From: a virus
DNA length: 44,080 bases
IMG/VR virus record: IMGVR_UViG_3300031787_000240
Span: 1-44,080 of that record
Reading direction: 5' to 3' (one strand)
The stretch's first letter is position 1. Each line of letters starts with the position of its first letter. Shown here piece by piece: positions 1 through 6,558 of this stretch. The notes beneath the pieces were generated by a model. It searched no databases. It saw nothing but the letters and a program-made list of their open reading frames with translations, and was not told the DNA's origin. A program made the translations under genes and the position numbers.

Positions 1-44
1 CGATAATGCTTACAATCCTTACAAAGAAGAATAGGTTCAGTCAT
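1..44 (-). CDS. Partial CDS, N-terminus of a possible small zinc-binding protein
   Basis: Only the first 14 codons lie in the window; the gene continues beyond position 1. The visible N-terminus reads MTEPILLCKDCKHY and contains a C-x2-C pair typical of the first half of a small zinc ribbon. The ATG at 44-42 overlaps the stop of the upstream gene as ATGA, the usual coupling in this array, which supports the start. Function unknown. Confidence 0.6.
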   Translation of the reverse strand, partial: MTEPILLCKDCKHY

Positions 45-214
45 TCATCTTCCTCATAAGGGAACATTTCATCATACTCTTCATCAGTCAGAGTAAGATA
101 CTGAACATTAGCGTTCTTGTGCTCTTCGGCATACATCAACTGATAGTGTGCGAAGTCAGAGAGACTTGTGCTCCCATATTCTACCACACCATCAACCAAA
201 CACAAGTAGTTCAT
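41..214 (-). CDS. Small acidic hypothetical protein (57 aa)
   Basis: A 57-codon reading frame starting MNYLCLVDGVVEYGS and ending in an acidic tail (FPYEEDE). It starts inside an ATGA overlap with the gene at 211-405 and ends in an ATGA overlap with the partial gene at the window edge, so it fills the array without gaps. No family is recognised. Residues are mixed and soluble, with no membrane segment. Confidence 0.75.
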   Translation of the reverse strand: MNYLCLVDGVVEYGSTSLSDFAHYQLMYAEEHKNANVQYLTLTDEEYDEMFPYEEDE

Positions 215-405
215 AGCACCTCAGCAACAGTTTCAACATCCCATCCTGGTATAATACTATAAAACCATTCCATATGTTCATCATATTCAGAATCTTCCAG
301 TTCAAGAACTCCATTAATTCGTTCACTTACTGCAAGTGCTTCCTCTTCTGTATCAAATGTCAAAAGACAAGTTTGTGTTTCTGTTACTAAAACTTCGTAA
401 GTCAT
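211..405 (-). CDS. Small hypothetical protein (64 aa)
   Basis: Starts MTYEVLVTETQTCLLTF and is rich in Glu and Val. The pattern of strand, helix (EEEALAVSERING) and strand suggests a small alpha/beta fold, but no family is recognised. It is translationally coupled by ATGA overlaps to the genes on both sides. Probably an early accessory phage protein, judged only by position. Confidence 0.75.
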   Translation of the reverse strand: MTYEVLVTETQTCLLTFDTEEEALAVSERINGVLELEDSEYDEHMEWFYSIIPGWDVETVAEVL

Positions 406-563
406 CGGATGTAAAGATGTTGTTTGTTTACAATCATATGATCCAGAACCTGTGCGAGTTTCTGTTCATATGTGGGATTATCATGCTTCATACACTCCAC
501 ATAAGCATCATGCAGACGAGCATAAAGATCTTCCCAGTGTGTTTTGTCAATCGGTTTAATCAT
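402..563 (-). CDS. Small hypothetical protein (53 aa)
   Basis: A 53-codon frame starting MIKPIDKTHWEDLYARL, predicted mostly helical. The ATG at 563-561 overlaps the TGA of the preceding gene, and its own TGA overlaps the next ATG (ATGA at both ends). It closes what would otherwise be a 155-base gap. Function unknown. Confidence 0.75.
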   Translation of the reverse strand: MIKPIDKTHWEDLYARLHDAYVECMKHDNPTYEQKLAQVLDHMIVNKQHLYIR

Positions 564-760
564 AATACCTCCCAATCACATTCCCAATGACAATCGTTGC
601 TTACATTGACCCAGAAGAAGTATTTCTGGTTCTCTGATGCGAGAAACAGCATACCATCACCTTTATCTTGCTCTACAATACAGATGGGGTTGTTGCCCAT
701 AAGATTAGCAAGTCTGTTTTTGGATTTACTGCTCTTCGGTTTTACAGTCACTCTTCGCAT
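560..760 (-). CDS. Small basic/aromatic hypothetical protein (66 aa)
   Basis: Starts MRRVTVKPKSSKSKNRL. The basic N-terminus is followed by a Trp/Cys-rich C-terminus (NDCHWECDWEVL). Overlaps its upstream neighbour by 13 bases and its downstream neighbour by ATGA. No recognised family. The basic head could bind nucleic acid, but that is only an inference from charge. Confidence 0.7.
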   Translation of the reverse strand: MRRVTVKPKSSKSKNRLANLMGNNPICIVEQDKGDGMLFLASENQKYFFWVNVSNDCHWECDWEVL

Positions 761-909
761 TTGAGGGTTACCCGTGGTGGAATGTCCATAAGTTCATCAT
801 ACAGCATCTGGGCGAACCCGTAATGGGGTCTTGTACCAGTTTCAATACTGGTTGAGGTCGCCACTGCCCACATAATATCAAGTTGTAGTTTATCAGGTAG
901 TTTCTTCAT
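748..909 (-). CDS. Small hypothetical protein (53 aa)
   Basis: The frame is open to 990, but the upstream part only mirrors the 133-aa gene in another frame. I place the start at the ATG at 909 (MKKLPDKLQLDIMWAV), 17 bases inside the end of the upstream gene and just after a GAGGAAG stretch; an ATG at 918 is the alternative. No family recognised. Confidence 0.65.
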   Translation of the reverse strand: MKKLPDKLQLDIMWAVATSTSIETGTRPHYGFAQMLYDELMDIPPRVTLKCEE

Positions 910-1294
910 CTTCCTCATCAGACAGGACAGTTCCCATAGGACCTTTTTTGATACGCTCCCACTCTTTTTCTGCTTCAAGCATATCATCAAACTTCTTCCT
1001 CAGGTCTTCACCCAAAGTCAGTTCAAACTCATCAGCAACCTTACGCATATCTTCTTCTCTTCGGTCTTCACTAAATGCAAGACCACAAGCACCTTTCATA
1101 ATGTTGATGTCATTATGACCCATCGCACGGGCAACAGTTGCGAAGAAACGGAACAGTTGATGAACATTAAGGTCTTCAGCAGGAATCTGAAAAGTATAAT
1201 GCTCTTCAGGAAGCACAGTATCATCAAAACCGCTGCTGTAACTGGTGGAAGTCCATTCAGTATCAAACTGAACCTTGAGAGATGCCTTATACAT
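893..1294 (-). CDS. Hypothetical protein (133 aa), acidic C-terminus
   Basis: Starts MYKASLKVQFDTEWTST. I prefer the ATG at 1294 over the one at 1345, because the extra 17 residues are hydrophobic, read through the upstream intergenic region and follow directly on a terminator. The body has a helical C-terminal half and ends EEDEETT. Conserved-looking but not recognised. It is the first gene of the leftward group that runs to the window edge, beginning just after the terminator of the homing endonuclease. Confidence 0.7.
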   Translation of the reverse strand: MYKASLKVQFDTEWTSTSYSSGFDDTVLPEEHYTFQIPAEDLNVHQLFRFFATVARAMGHNDINIMKGACGLAFSEDRREEDMRKVADEFELTLGEDLRKKFDDMLEAEKEWERIKKGPMGTVLSDEEDEETT

Positions 1295-1334
1295 TTTGAG
1301 GAGGGGGGTGTTTGATTTATAAATGTATAATACC

Positions 1335-1361
1335 AAAAAGAGCACCTGAAATCAAGTGCCC
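1335..1361 (-). terminator. Rho-independent terminator after the homing endonuclease
   Basis: On the minus strand an 8-bp stem (GGGCACTT / AGGTGCTC, two G-T wobbles) with a six-base loop is followed by five T. It lies 14 bases beyond the stop of the GIY-YIG gene and would separate its transcript from the small-gene array further left. Confidence 0.7.
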
Positions 1362-1374
1362 TTGTGACGGTTCT

Positions 1375-1980
1375 TCAACTGTCCTTTTTTATTTTACGAC
1401 CAGCAACCCACCCCTCACCAGGACACTCTATCATAAATTTACATTTTTTCCCATCACTCCACCACTTTTTACCTTTATTTTTTATTCCACATTTTATTTT
1501 AGTTTCTTCTGAATGTTTTTTCCCCAACTTTGAGTTACTTATTTTTCTTTTATGCTCTTCTGTTATTGGTTTACCTCTAAAAGCATCACCAACTTTTCTT
1601 TTATGTTCTTCTGAAAGTTGTTTTCCCTTTTTTGATTGACTAATTTTTCTTCTTACTTCTTCCGAATGTGTTTTTCCAGTAAAAGAACCAATAGTTATTA
1701 TTCTTCCAGAAACACCATCACCACCATCAGTTTTATTATATAAAATACCTGTTCCTAAATCTTTTCTTCCAAAGACAGCAATCATATACTTTTCGTGCTT
1801 GAATGCTTCTTCTTCGGTTAAATTTTGTTTGAGAAATATTATTCTGGTCTCATCTTTTGGTTTATAACAAGGTCTTCCTCTTTTTTGATATATTCTATAT
1901 CCAGTCCCTTTACCTATGTAATAAGGTGTTTTATCCTCACGCAAATATGCATAGGTATAAAATCTGTATGGATTTACCAT
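1375..1980 (-). CDS. Free-standing GIY-YIG homing endonuclease (Seg-like)
   Basis: A 201-aa protein with an N-terminal GIY-YIG nuclease domain: YTYAYL at residues 8-13 and YYIGKG at 20-25 stand for the GIY and YIG motifs, and a Glu-rich helix follows ([13 protein letters not shown]). The middle carries three or four tandem NUMOD3-type DNA-binding motifs (GKxxSEExKxKxS), and the tail (WWSDGKK ... GEGWVAGR) is of the type found at the end of phage homing nucleases. Such enzymes nick or cut DNA to spread their own gene between phages. The gene is AT-richer than its neighbours, breaks the ATGA-coupled array, and has its own late promoter and terminator, all signs of a recent mobile insertion. Confidence 0.9.
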   Translation of the reverse strand: MVNPYRFYTYAYLREDKTPYYIGKGTGYRIYQKRGRPCYKPKDETRIIFLKQNLTEEEAFKHEKYMIAVFGRKDLGTGILYNKTDGGDGVSGRIITIGSFTGKTHSEEVRRKISQSKKGKQLSEEHKRKVGDAFRGKPITEEHKRKISNSKLGKKHSEETKIKCGIKNKGKKWWSDGKKCKFMIECPGEGWVAGRKIKKDS

Positions 1981-2008
1981 AGTTCTACTCTTAAACTAAC
2001 CGCATTAG

Positions 2009-2016
2009 TATTTATA
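2009..2016 (-). promoter_or_regulatory. T4-type late promoter (TATAAATA) of the homing endonuclease
   Basis: TATAAATA on the minus strand, an exact match to the T4 late-promoter core, 29 bases before the GIY-YIG start. It is unexpected in an otherwise early-looking gene array and points to late expression of the nuclease alone. Confidence 0.65.
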
Positions 2017-2023
2017 ATACAAA

Positions 2024-2043
2024 GGAGAGGATTTCTCCTCTCC
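2024..2043 (-). terminator. Hairpin, possible weak terminator
   Basis: Perfect 8-bp stem GGAGAGGA / TCCTCTCC with a GAAA tetraloop on the minus strand, followed by only three T. It lies between the end of the 121-aa gene and the late promoter of the endonuclease. It could be a weak terminator or an RNA-stabilising or processing hairpin; the short T run makes termination uncertain. Confidence 0.5.
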
Positions 2044-2079
2044 AACCTTACGGATTGCGGTCAGTTAAGGCATTACTAT

Positions 2080-2445
2080 TTAGTCCTCATCATCTTCGTC
2101 ATCAAACAAATCTACATCAACACCATCAGTAAGTTGTTTCAATCTATCAAAGAAATCTTCATCAAGAGGATAAACTTTTTCTTCACCCCTATCAATTCTG
2201 TCACACATTTCCATCAGGTACTCAAGAAACTCTTTGGGATAAGTTTCATCCATATTGATACTACACCAAAACCACTGATAACACTCTTCATATGGGTCAT
2301 CAGTTGGAAGTAGAGCATAGTCTTTATAGTTTCCACTAATGAGGTCTCTCCACATCTTAAAGTTATTCCACATCTCCCTCCAACCAGTTTGGAAGCAGTG
2401 ACCGAAATAATACTCAACCCAGTTCAGTGTAGTCTTCTTGCTCAT
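2080..2445 (-). CDS. Acidic hypothetical protein (121 aa)
   Basis: Starts MSKKTTLNWVEYYFGHC after a strong ribosome-binding site (GGAGG, six bases before ATG) that lies inside the end of the upstream gene, so the 32-base overlap is believable. Rich in Trp, Tyr and Phe, ending in an acidic tail (DLFDDEDDED). No family recognised. Last gene before the endonuclease insertion. Confidence 0.75.
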   Translation of the reverse strand: MSKKTTLNWVEYYFGHCFQTGWREMWNNFKMWRDLISGNYKDYALLPTDDPYEECYQWFWCSINMDETYPKEFLEYLMEMCDRIDRGEEKVYPLDEDFFDRLKQLTDGVDVDLFDDEDDED

Positions 2446-2692
2446 TGAGTTCCTCCCTATAATCCCATCTCCAAGTGCGTGAAAGAATATCTACATCCAG
2501 TCCAAACTTATATGCCCAGAACAGAATGGAGAACAAACCATTAGAACCAAATGTGACTTGTAGATAAGGCCAAGATGGATAATCATTCCAACTAACAGAT
2601 AGTTGAAGCAGTGACCATTTCTTTAGATTTAAAACCTGAATATAAAAGTCATGCCCAAAGTCATAATGGTGCTTAAATTGAAATAGAGTCAT
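2414..2692 (-). CDS. Aromatic-rich hypothetical protein (92 aa)
   Basis: Starts MTLFQFKHHYDFGHDFY. A compact, aromatic-rich protein with a mildly hydrophobic centre (GLFSILFWAYKFGLDV), too polar for a confident membrane segment. ATGA-type coupling to the upstream gene and a 32-base overlap with the downstream gene. Not recognised. Confidence 0.7.
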   Translation of the reverse strand: MTLFQFKHHYDFGHDFYIQVLNLKKWSLLQLSVSWNDYPSWPYLQVTFGSNGLFSILFWAYKFGLDVDILSRTWRWDYREELNEQEDYTELG

Positions 2693-3081
2693 CGTCCTGT
2701 TACATCCTCATAGTCTTGTAGTTTACCATGTTTGAAGTGAAGTTTCAACCTAGGCCAATCTTCCCATTTACCCTTCCATTGTTCTGGGTATATTTCAATG
2801 TATTTTGTAATAATGTGAACAGCAAACTTACCGTGCTTTCCTGTAGGTATCCACTCATAGTTTAAGAAAAGATGTTTATCATTATATCGTGGATCATCTT
2901 TTTCAATAACCTCAAATGTAGAAGTTCCTTTATAATCACCACACCACAAATAACCAGCAGGATCTATCCAGAAGTGAGTCATGGTTCCACTATAACCTTC
3001 CTCAATATCTTTGGTTTGGTTTATATCCATGAAAGGTTCTGGTAGGGGATAACTACTCTTCACCCAGTCAAACATTCCCAT
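2689..3081 (-). CDS. Hypothetical phage protein, MGMFDWV family (130 aa)
   Basis: The N-terminus MGMFDWVKSSYPLP resembles a widely spread small phage protein that starts MGMFD(Y/W)V and continues with a Leu-Pro segment; its function is unknown. The body has beta-rich stretches and a WKGKWEDWP segment. The start is supported by conservation of that N-terminus. It overlaps the downstream start by ATGA. Confidence 0.75.
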   Translation of the reverse strand: MGMFDWVKSSYPLPEPFMDINQTKDIEEGYSGTMTHFWIDPAGYLWCGDYKGTSTFEVIEKDDPRYNDKHLFLNYEWIPTGKHGKFAVHIITKYIEIYPEQWKGKWEDWPRLKLHFKHGKLQDYEDVTGR

Positions 3082-3096
3082 TAGATTTTCTCCAAA

Positions 3097-3318
3097 TCAC
3101 AGCAGGTTAGGGCATTTAGTAGCAACAACAGCAAGGGCAGTGACTTCAATCGCAGGAGATTTGTTAATAACTTTCCTCACATTATTCCCACCAAACTTAT
3201 CATTTGCTTTGGAATAGGCAATAAGAACAGACTTAAGAGTATCCATACCCTGTGCTTTCGCAGCACAGAAGTCACCAGCAACAAAATTAAGTAATGTGAG
3301 TAGTGTGAGTTCGGTCAT
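3097..3318 (-). CDS. Small alanine/valine-rich hypothetical protein (73 aa)
   Basis: Starts MTELTLLTLLNFVAGDF with ATGA coupling to the upstream gene. Predicted helical and fairly hydrophobic (EVTALAVVATKC) but without a clear membrane segment. Not recognised. A 15-base gap separates it from the next gene. Confidence 0.65.
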   Translation of the reverse strand: MTELTLLTLLNFVAGDFCAAKAQGMDTLKSVLIAYSKANDKFGGNNVRKVINKSPAIEVTALAVVATKCPNLL

Positions 3319-3503
3319 TGTCTTAGGTAGTTTGTTTTTTCTGTATCAAAATAAGTCCATTTTGCTATTTTAAGGCACATCCGAATTGTTTGATGTTCAC
3401 GAGCATACAATTCCCAGTCACCTTTACACATAGCATTGTATCGCCTTTGATAGGCACATTGCCAAACATCACGAAAGATTTTATCTTTTTCAGTCAAAGA
3501 CAT
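3315..3503 (-). CDS. Small hypothetical protein (62 aa)
   Basis: Starts MSLTEKDKIFRDVWQCAYQ; helical, rich in Arg, Trp and Tyr, charge balanced. Overlaps both neighbours by a few bases in the array style. No family recognised. Confidence 0.7.
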   Translation of the reverse strand: MSLTEKDKIFRDVWQCAYQRRYNAMCKGDWELYAREHQTIRMCLKIAKWTYFDTEKTNYLRQ

Positions 3504-3673
3504 ATCTTTTCACCACAAATCCACTGCTTTCCATTACGATGGAGTTCATAATAACCAATCCAGTCACGCTTCACATAAAGATAATGTGTGCCGTCTTCTC
3601 TCTCACAAATAAAGTCACACTTGTGAGGAGAATAGAGACGAAGTTCAATTACCTTGTCGTTTTTGTTCAGCAT
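3494..3673 (-). CDS. Small hypothetical protein (59 aa)
   Basis: The ATG at 3673 (MLNKNDKVIELRLYS) is preferred to a TTG two codons upstream. The protein is beta-rich with three Cys (HKCDFICE, WICGEKICL) and several Trp/Tyr. It overlaps the 47-aa gene upstream by 29 bases. Not recognised. Confidence 0.65.
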   Translation of the reverse strand: MLNKNDKVIELRLYSPHKCDFICEREDGTHYLYVKRDWIGYYELHRNGKQWICGEKICL

Positions 3674-3788
3674 ATTCAATCACAATTTTCTTGTGCTCTT
3701 TATACTTATCAGTTACAAGAACGGTGTAAAGTTTTCCACCAAGTTCTTCTGCTACTGTTTCCAGCAGGGTTTGTTGTTCAGGAGTCAT
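3645..3788 (-). CDS. Small charged hypothetical protein (47 aa)
   Basis: A 47-codon frame starting MTPEQQTLLETVAEEL. It fills the space between two better-supported genes, with its ATG one base after the upstream stop (3790). The first helix is amphipathic and the C-terminus basic (YAEQKRQGN). Function unknown. Confidence 0.65.
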   Translation of the reverse strand: MTPEQQTLLETVAEELGGKLYTVLVTDKYKEHKKIVIEYAEQKRQGN

Positions 3789-3789
3789 A

Positions 3790-4035
3790 TTAAGAAATAG
3801 ATTTTAAACCGTCAATAACTTCTTGAAACTTATCGGCACGGGTCTTATGCTCCGCAACATTTTGTCCAAGCACATCCACAATATCGTCCAGGATTACATC
3901 CACTGGAGCATCAGTATCAAAGTATTGTTGGATTGCTTCGGAAAGATATCTCCTCCGACTCCATTCCATACTGTAGGGTTTGTAGTCCATGACGATAGAG
4001 TATTTGCTAGGTATTATAGGGTCTTTAATCTTCAT
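3790..4035 (-). CDS. Hypothetical protein (81 aa)
   Basis: Start set at the ATG at 4035 (MKIKDPIIPSKYS), two codons after an unlikely TTG. The C-terminal two thirds look helical (DVILDDIVDVLGQNVAEH). It overlaps the upstream gene by 11 bases. Not recognised; a small phage regulator or adaptor is possible, but nothing shows it. Confidence 0.7.
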   Translation of the reverse strand: MKIKDPIIPSKYSIVMDYKPYSMEWSRRRYLSEAIQQYFDTDAPVDVILDDIVDVLGQNVAEHKTRADKFQEVIDGLKSIS

Positions 4036-4180
4036 TGTCAAGCTCTCTCAAGTAATCAGTCCACCAATCAGGATCTTTCTGCATTTTCCAGTTAGGAACA
4101 TCAAGACCACGCTCAAAATACCACTGCCAGATTGCCTGCTCAATTATTTCTTTTGTTTCAATAATCTTCGCCTTCCTCAT
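4025..4180 (-). CDS. Small hypothetical protein (51 aa)
   Basis: The frame is open to 4270, but I choose the ATG at 4180 (MRKAKIIETKEIIEQAIW) because GGAG lies six bases before it. This gives a 23-base overlap with the membrane-protein gene instead of over 100. The protein is helical with a Trp-rich end (DPDWWTDYLREL). Function unknown. Confidence 0.65.
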   Translation of the reverse strand: MRKAKIIETKEIIEQAIWQWYFERGLDVPNWKMQKDPDWWTDYLRELDNED

Positions 4181-4349
4181 CAGAGTCTCCATATGGGTCT
4201 TCCACATAAGGTCCGTGTGGTCGTTTGGCGTCATCTCTGACATACTTCTGCTCCATATTAACAGTAGCAATCCATACTGAGAGTTTCATCACTAACCATA
4301 TCGTAAAAAGGGGTAAAAAACAGAGTGATAAAATTATAACATTTTTCAT
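4158..4349 (-). CDS. Small single-pass membrane protein (63 aa)
   Basis: Residues 4-26 form one strong hydrophobic segment (IILSLCFLPLFTIWLVMKLS), followed by a hydrophilic, acidic tail (DSDEEGEDY). This predicts an inner-membrane anchor with a cytoplasmic or periplasmic tail. It starts by ATGA overlap from the 2OG-oxygenase gene. Cyanophages often carry such short membrane proteins; the role is unknown. Confidence 0.75.
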   Translation of the reverse strand: MKNVIILSLCFLPLFTIWLVMKLSVWIATVNMEQKYVRDDAKRPHGPYVEDPYGDSDEEGEDY

Positions 4350-4933
4350 ACAAATACATGCGATATTGCATTAAAACTAACAACTATTCGGTTATCCATA
4401 CTATTATCAAAGGAACCATGTTTCAACCAACCAGGAAATAGTATTAGGTCACAATTCTTTGGTTGTATCCAAAAAGTTTCATAGTTGTACCAGTTTCTCT
4501 CCAAGTAGAACTGGTTTGAAATATATGGGTTTGGTGTTGAGAAGTTTAGTTTTCCCCCCTCTTCAGTTATATTTAAGTACAAAGCACCAGAAACTTCAGC
4601 ATTTGGATGCGTATGATACTTCAATACACTATTAGAGTTCTGTATATTTGCCCAGGTATTAAAAATCTTAAGAGGTGGCAAACCAAATATCTTACCATAC
4701 TCATTTACAGACTGCTCTAAACGGTTCAGTAACTGTTTACCTAAGTCCTTATTGATTTCTTTCTTGTAGTAGTGTGTAGAAGAAGCGTCACCAGACAGTG
4801 CTGAATGTTGATGATACTTTGCATTTTTTAGTTTGTCACACAATCTTACCCTTTCTTCATCATTGATGAAGTTTGAAATATGTGATACTGGAACAGGAAA
4901 TGCTTCTATCAGTTTCTTGTCTTCGTCATTCAT
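4346..4933 (-). CDS. 2OG-Fe(II) oxygenase family protein (195 aa)
   Basis: Double-stranded beta-helix oxygenase of the type annotated as 'putative 2OG-Fe(II) oxygenase' in marine phages. Visible landmarks: YHTHPNAEVSGALYLN (His107/His109 region, metal-binding strand), GGKLNFSTPNP, then LFPGWLKHGS (His172, second metal ligand) and NRIVVSFN (Arg182, binding the 2-oxoglutarate carboxylate). It would hydroxylate an unknown substrate using O2, Fe(II) and 2-oxoglutarate, an abundant metabolite in cyanobacteria. It sits in the small early-gene array, coupled by ATGA to genes on both sides. Family confident, substrate unknown. Confidence 0.85.
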   Translation of the reverse strand: MNDEDKKLIEAFPVPVSHISNFINDEERVRLCDKLKNAKYHQHSALSGDASSTHYYKKEINKDLGKQLLNRLEQSVNEYGKIFGLPPLKIFNTWANIQNSNSVLKYHTHPNAEVSGALYLNITEEGGKLNFSTPNPYISNQFYLERNWYNYETFWIQPKNCDLILFPGWLKHGSFDNSMDNRIVVSFNAISHVFV

Positions 4934-5130
4934 TCTTCAATCTCCCAGCATTTTTGGAACTTATCTCTCAACTCATTGATTTTAACATTATGTTGAAACT
5001 CCATAATGTGATCTTTTATTTCCTTCTCCTCATCAGTAAAGTCCATACGATATTTAAGTTTAGTATCAACAAGACGCACCATTTCCATATAGAACTCAGT
5101 GCCTTTGTGAATAAACTCTTCGTAGGTCAT
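4930..5130 (-). CDS. Small helical hypothetical protein (66 aa)
   Basis: Starts MTYEEFIHKGTEFYMEM. Almost entirely predicted helix with heptad-like Leu/Ile/Met spacing (LVDTKLKYRMDF, ELRDKFQKCWEIEE), so it may form a coiled coil or bundle. Coupled by ATGA to the glutaredoxin-like gene upstream and the oxygenase downstream. Not recognised. Confidence 0.7.
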   Translation of the reverse strand: MTYEEFIHKGTEFYMEMVRLVDTKLKYRMDFTDEEKEIKDHIMEFQHNVKINELRDKFQKCWEIEE

Positions 5131-5393
5131 TCAAACAAACCGTTATCTTTCATATACTGAAGTGTTTCTTTCATACCACCAACATGCTTAAACCCAATAT
5201 TAATTTGAGGGTATTCAGCATCAGAACCAAACTCTGCTTCAAATCCTCTTTGAGTGAAGTGTTGGTTCAACTTATATTCAAGAAACTCACCACCAAGTGC
5301 TCTTAAGAGCATACCAATACGCTCACACTCTTGACTTCCGTTAGAATAAATTACTGCTGTTTCAGTCACGCTGCCTCCAATCAGTTTCGTCAT
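5127..5393 (-). CDS. Glutaredoxin-like protein lacking the CxxC motif (88 aa)
   Basis: Start placed at the ATG at 5393 (MTKLIGGSVTETAVIYS); upstream codons only mirror the next gene. The order of elements matches a glutaredoxin: strand AVIYS, active-site loop, helix CERIGMLLRALG, strand FLEYKLN, then YPQINIGFKHVGGMKETLQYM with the conserved cis-Pro (YPQI) and GG of the glutathione site. The active-site position reads NGSQEC, so the first Cys of CxxC is missing. It may use a single Cys or only bind glutathione or iron-sulfur ligands. Cyanophages commonly carry glutaredoxins near ribonucleotide reductase; this one stands alone. Confidence 0.7.
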   Translation of the reverse strand: MTKLIGGSVTETAVIYSNGSQECERIGMLLRALGGEFLEYKLNQHFTQRGFEAEFGSDAEYPQINIGFKHVGGMKETLQYMKDNGLFE

Positions 5394-5679
5394 CGTCTCT
5401 CTTAAACCAGTCAAGAAGATCGTCTGGACTATCAAAACCACGACGACCAAATCGCTCATGTCCTAAACCACCAATATCAAGTTGGTTCATAAAGTCATCC
5501 ATATCGTCCATATCAGGATTCTCTGCTCTTCTTCTTGCCTGACGAAGTATTGTTGCAGCAGAACGATTAGACTTAGCAAGTTTTTCTGCCCAAATCATAT
5601 CTTCCAAACTCACTTCTTCGTGTAGAACAATCTTCTCACAAATTGCTTCAAGACGAAGACGATATTGCGTAGAGAGCAT
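5362..5679 (-). CDS. Conserved cyanophage hypothetical protein (105 aa)
   Basis: Starts MLSTQYRLRLEAICEKI after a good ribosome-binding site (AGGAG, seven bases upstream). Two parts: a helical N-terminal half (LEDMIWAEKLAKSNRSAATI) and an acidic, Asp-rich C-terminal half ending DWRQRD. From memory this is a recurrent cyanomyovirus protein of unknown role; that recall cannot be checked here. It overlaps the glutaredoxin-like gene by 32 bases. Confidence 0.75.
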   Translation of the reverse strand: MLSTQYRLRLEAICEKIVLHEEVSLEDMIWAEKLAKSNRSAATILRQARRRAENPDMDDMDDFMNQLDIGGLGHERFGRRGFDSPDDLLDWFKRDDDETDWRQRD

Positions 5680-5698
5680 ACTTTACTCCTGGTATGGT

Positions 5699-5935
5699 CT
5701 ATTTATTTTCATCAAAGTATTTCTGTAACTCTTTAGCGAGTTTCATAGAACGACGCCACATTAGATATTTTACCACAGGATTACGGGGATTGTGCGTAAT
5801 CCACCACCACTGACGCTGAATGTATGCTTTTGCTAACCTATACACATAATAAAAAGCAGCGGCAACGCTCTCATCAGTTACGATGAAATACGCAGCCACT
5901 GCGAAAACAAACAGTAGAAATAGTTGATAGTTCAT
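5699..5935 (-). CDS. Small membrane protein (78 aa)
   Basis: Residues 4-20 (QLFLLFVFAVAAYFIV) form a hydrophobic signal-anchor. An aromatic middle follows (AAFYYVYRLAKAYIQRQWWW), then a basic amphipathic tail (WRRSMKLAKELQKYF). Likely an inner-membrane protein with a positively charged cytoplasmic tail. ATGA-coupled to the 59-aa gene upstream. Function unknown. Confidence 0.75.
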   Translation of the reverse strand: MNYQLFLLFVFAVAAYFIVTDESVAAAFYYVYRLAKAYIQRQWWWITHNPRNPVVKYLMWRRSMKLAKELQKYFDENK

Positions 5936-6111
5936 GTACTAAACTCCTCACCTCTACGGGAGTTTAGATACTCAAGAACTTCTTGTCTCCATTCAAGTAA
6001 CTCATTGTAACACTTTTGGTTGTGAGCACACTGTCTCAACTCATGGTCTGGTTTCAATACACTTTCAATAAACAATCCAAGAGCATCCTTGCGTTTTTGT
6101 TCTTTGTTCAT
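5932..6111 (-). CDS. Small hypothetical protein (59 aa)
   Basis: A 59-codon frame starting MNKEQKRKDALGLFIES, charged and helical, with two Cys (LRQCAHNQKCYNE). Its TGA overlaps the ATG of the membrane-protein gene (ATGA), and it fills an otherwise empty stretch of about 180 bases. Not recognised. Confidence 0.75.
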   Translation of the reverse strand: MNKEQKRKDALGLFIESVLKPDHELRQCAHNQKCYNELLEWRQEVLEYLNSRRGEEFST

Positions 6112-6138
6112 GAGTTGCTTTCAGTTATAGTATTTAAA

Positions 6139-6366
6139 CTACTTCTTCTTGGACTTTTTGATTTCCTTAAGAATGTAGCTCTTGGCGGCAGTATAGTTTC
6201 GTGCTTCATGAACAACAGAACCATTGTTAATGATAGCAAAACCTTTAGAACCAATGATGGGAACCGCTGCCCACATTCCATCATTGGTTACATAACCTTC
6301 AGGATCTCCTGTCTTTGGGTCAAGAATACCAGGACGATCGATGAAAGGTTTTTGAAATTTACCCAT
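6139..6366 (-). CDS. Small hypothetical protein with basic tail (75 aa)
   Basis: Starts MGKFQKPFIDRPGILDP; the middle is beta-rich (AAVPIIGSKGFAIINNGSVV) and the end strongly basic (KEIKKSKKK). The basic tail may bind nucleic acid. It abuts the 46-aa gene upstream (one shared base) and is probably co-transcribed from the promoter at 6530-6558. Not recognised. Confidence 0.7.
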   Translation of the reverse strand: MGKFQKPFIDRPGILDPKTGDPEGYVTNDGMWAAVPIIGSKGFAIINNGSVVHEARNYTAAKSYILKEIKKSKKK

Positions 6367-6506
6367 TAGAATACAGCGGTAACGCCAATAACTTTAGCAT
6401 TAGGATTACGGGCAAGTGCTACCTTTCGTGCTTCTTGATAGTCACGACAGATTACTTCCTCATAGAAGACTTGACCAGCAACAAAGAGTTGAACTCGGCA
6501 CTTCAT
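6366..6506 (-). CDS. Conserved small cyanophage protein (46 aa)
   Basis: A 46-codon frame starting MKCRVQLFVAGQVFYEE with AAGGAAA upstream as ribosome-binding site. It has strand-strand-helix-strand character (VQLFVAGQ, ARKVALARNPNAKVIGV). From memory, short proteins of this pattern are frequent in cyanomyoviruses and have no known function. First gene after the sigma70-type promoter at 6530-6558. Confidence 0.75.
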   Translation of the reverse strand: MKCRVQLFVAGQVFYEEVICRDYQEARKVALARNPNAKVIGVTAVF

Positions 6507-6529
6507 GGTAGTTTCCTTTCGGTGTTGGT

Positions 6530-6558
6530 ATTATAGCAGAAAAGTCAGCGACGCACAA
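6530..6558 (-). promoter_or_regulatory. Sigma70-type promoter with extended -10
   Basis: Minus strand: TTGTGC, 17-base spacer, then TGC-TATAAT (perfect -10 with extended TG). It lies at the end of the helicase gene, about 24 bases before the 46-aa gene, and probably drives the small-gene array to the left with host RNA polymerase early in infection. Confidence 0.65.

Noticed and set aside
748-990. 80-aa version of the 53-aa gene starting at 990
   Set aside because: The additional N-terminal part lies fully inside the 133-aa gene in another frame and has no ribosome-binding site.
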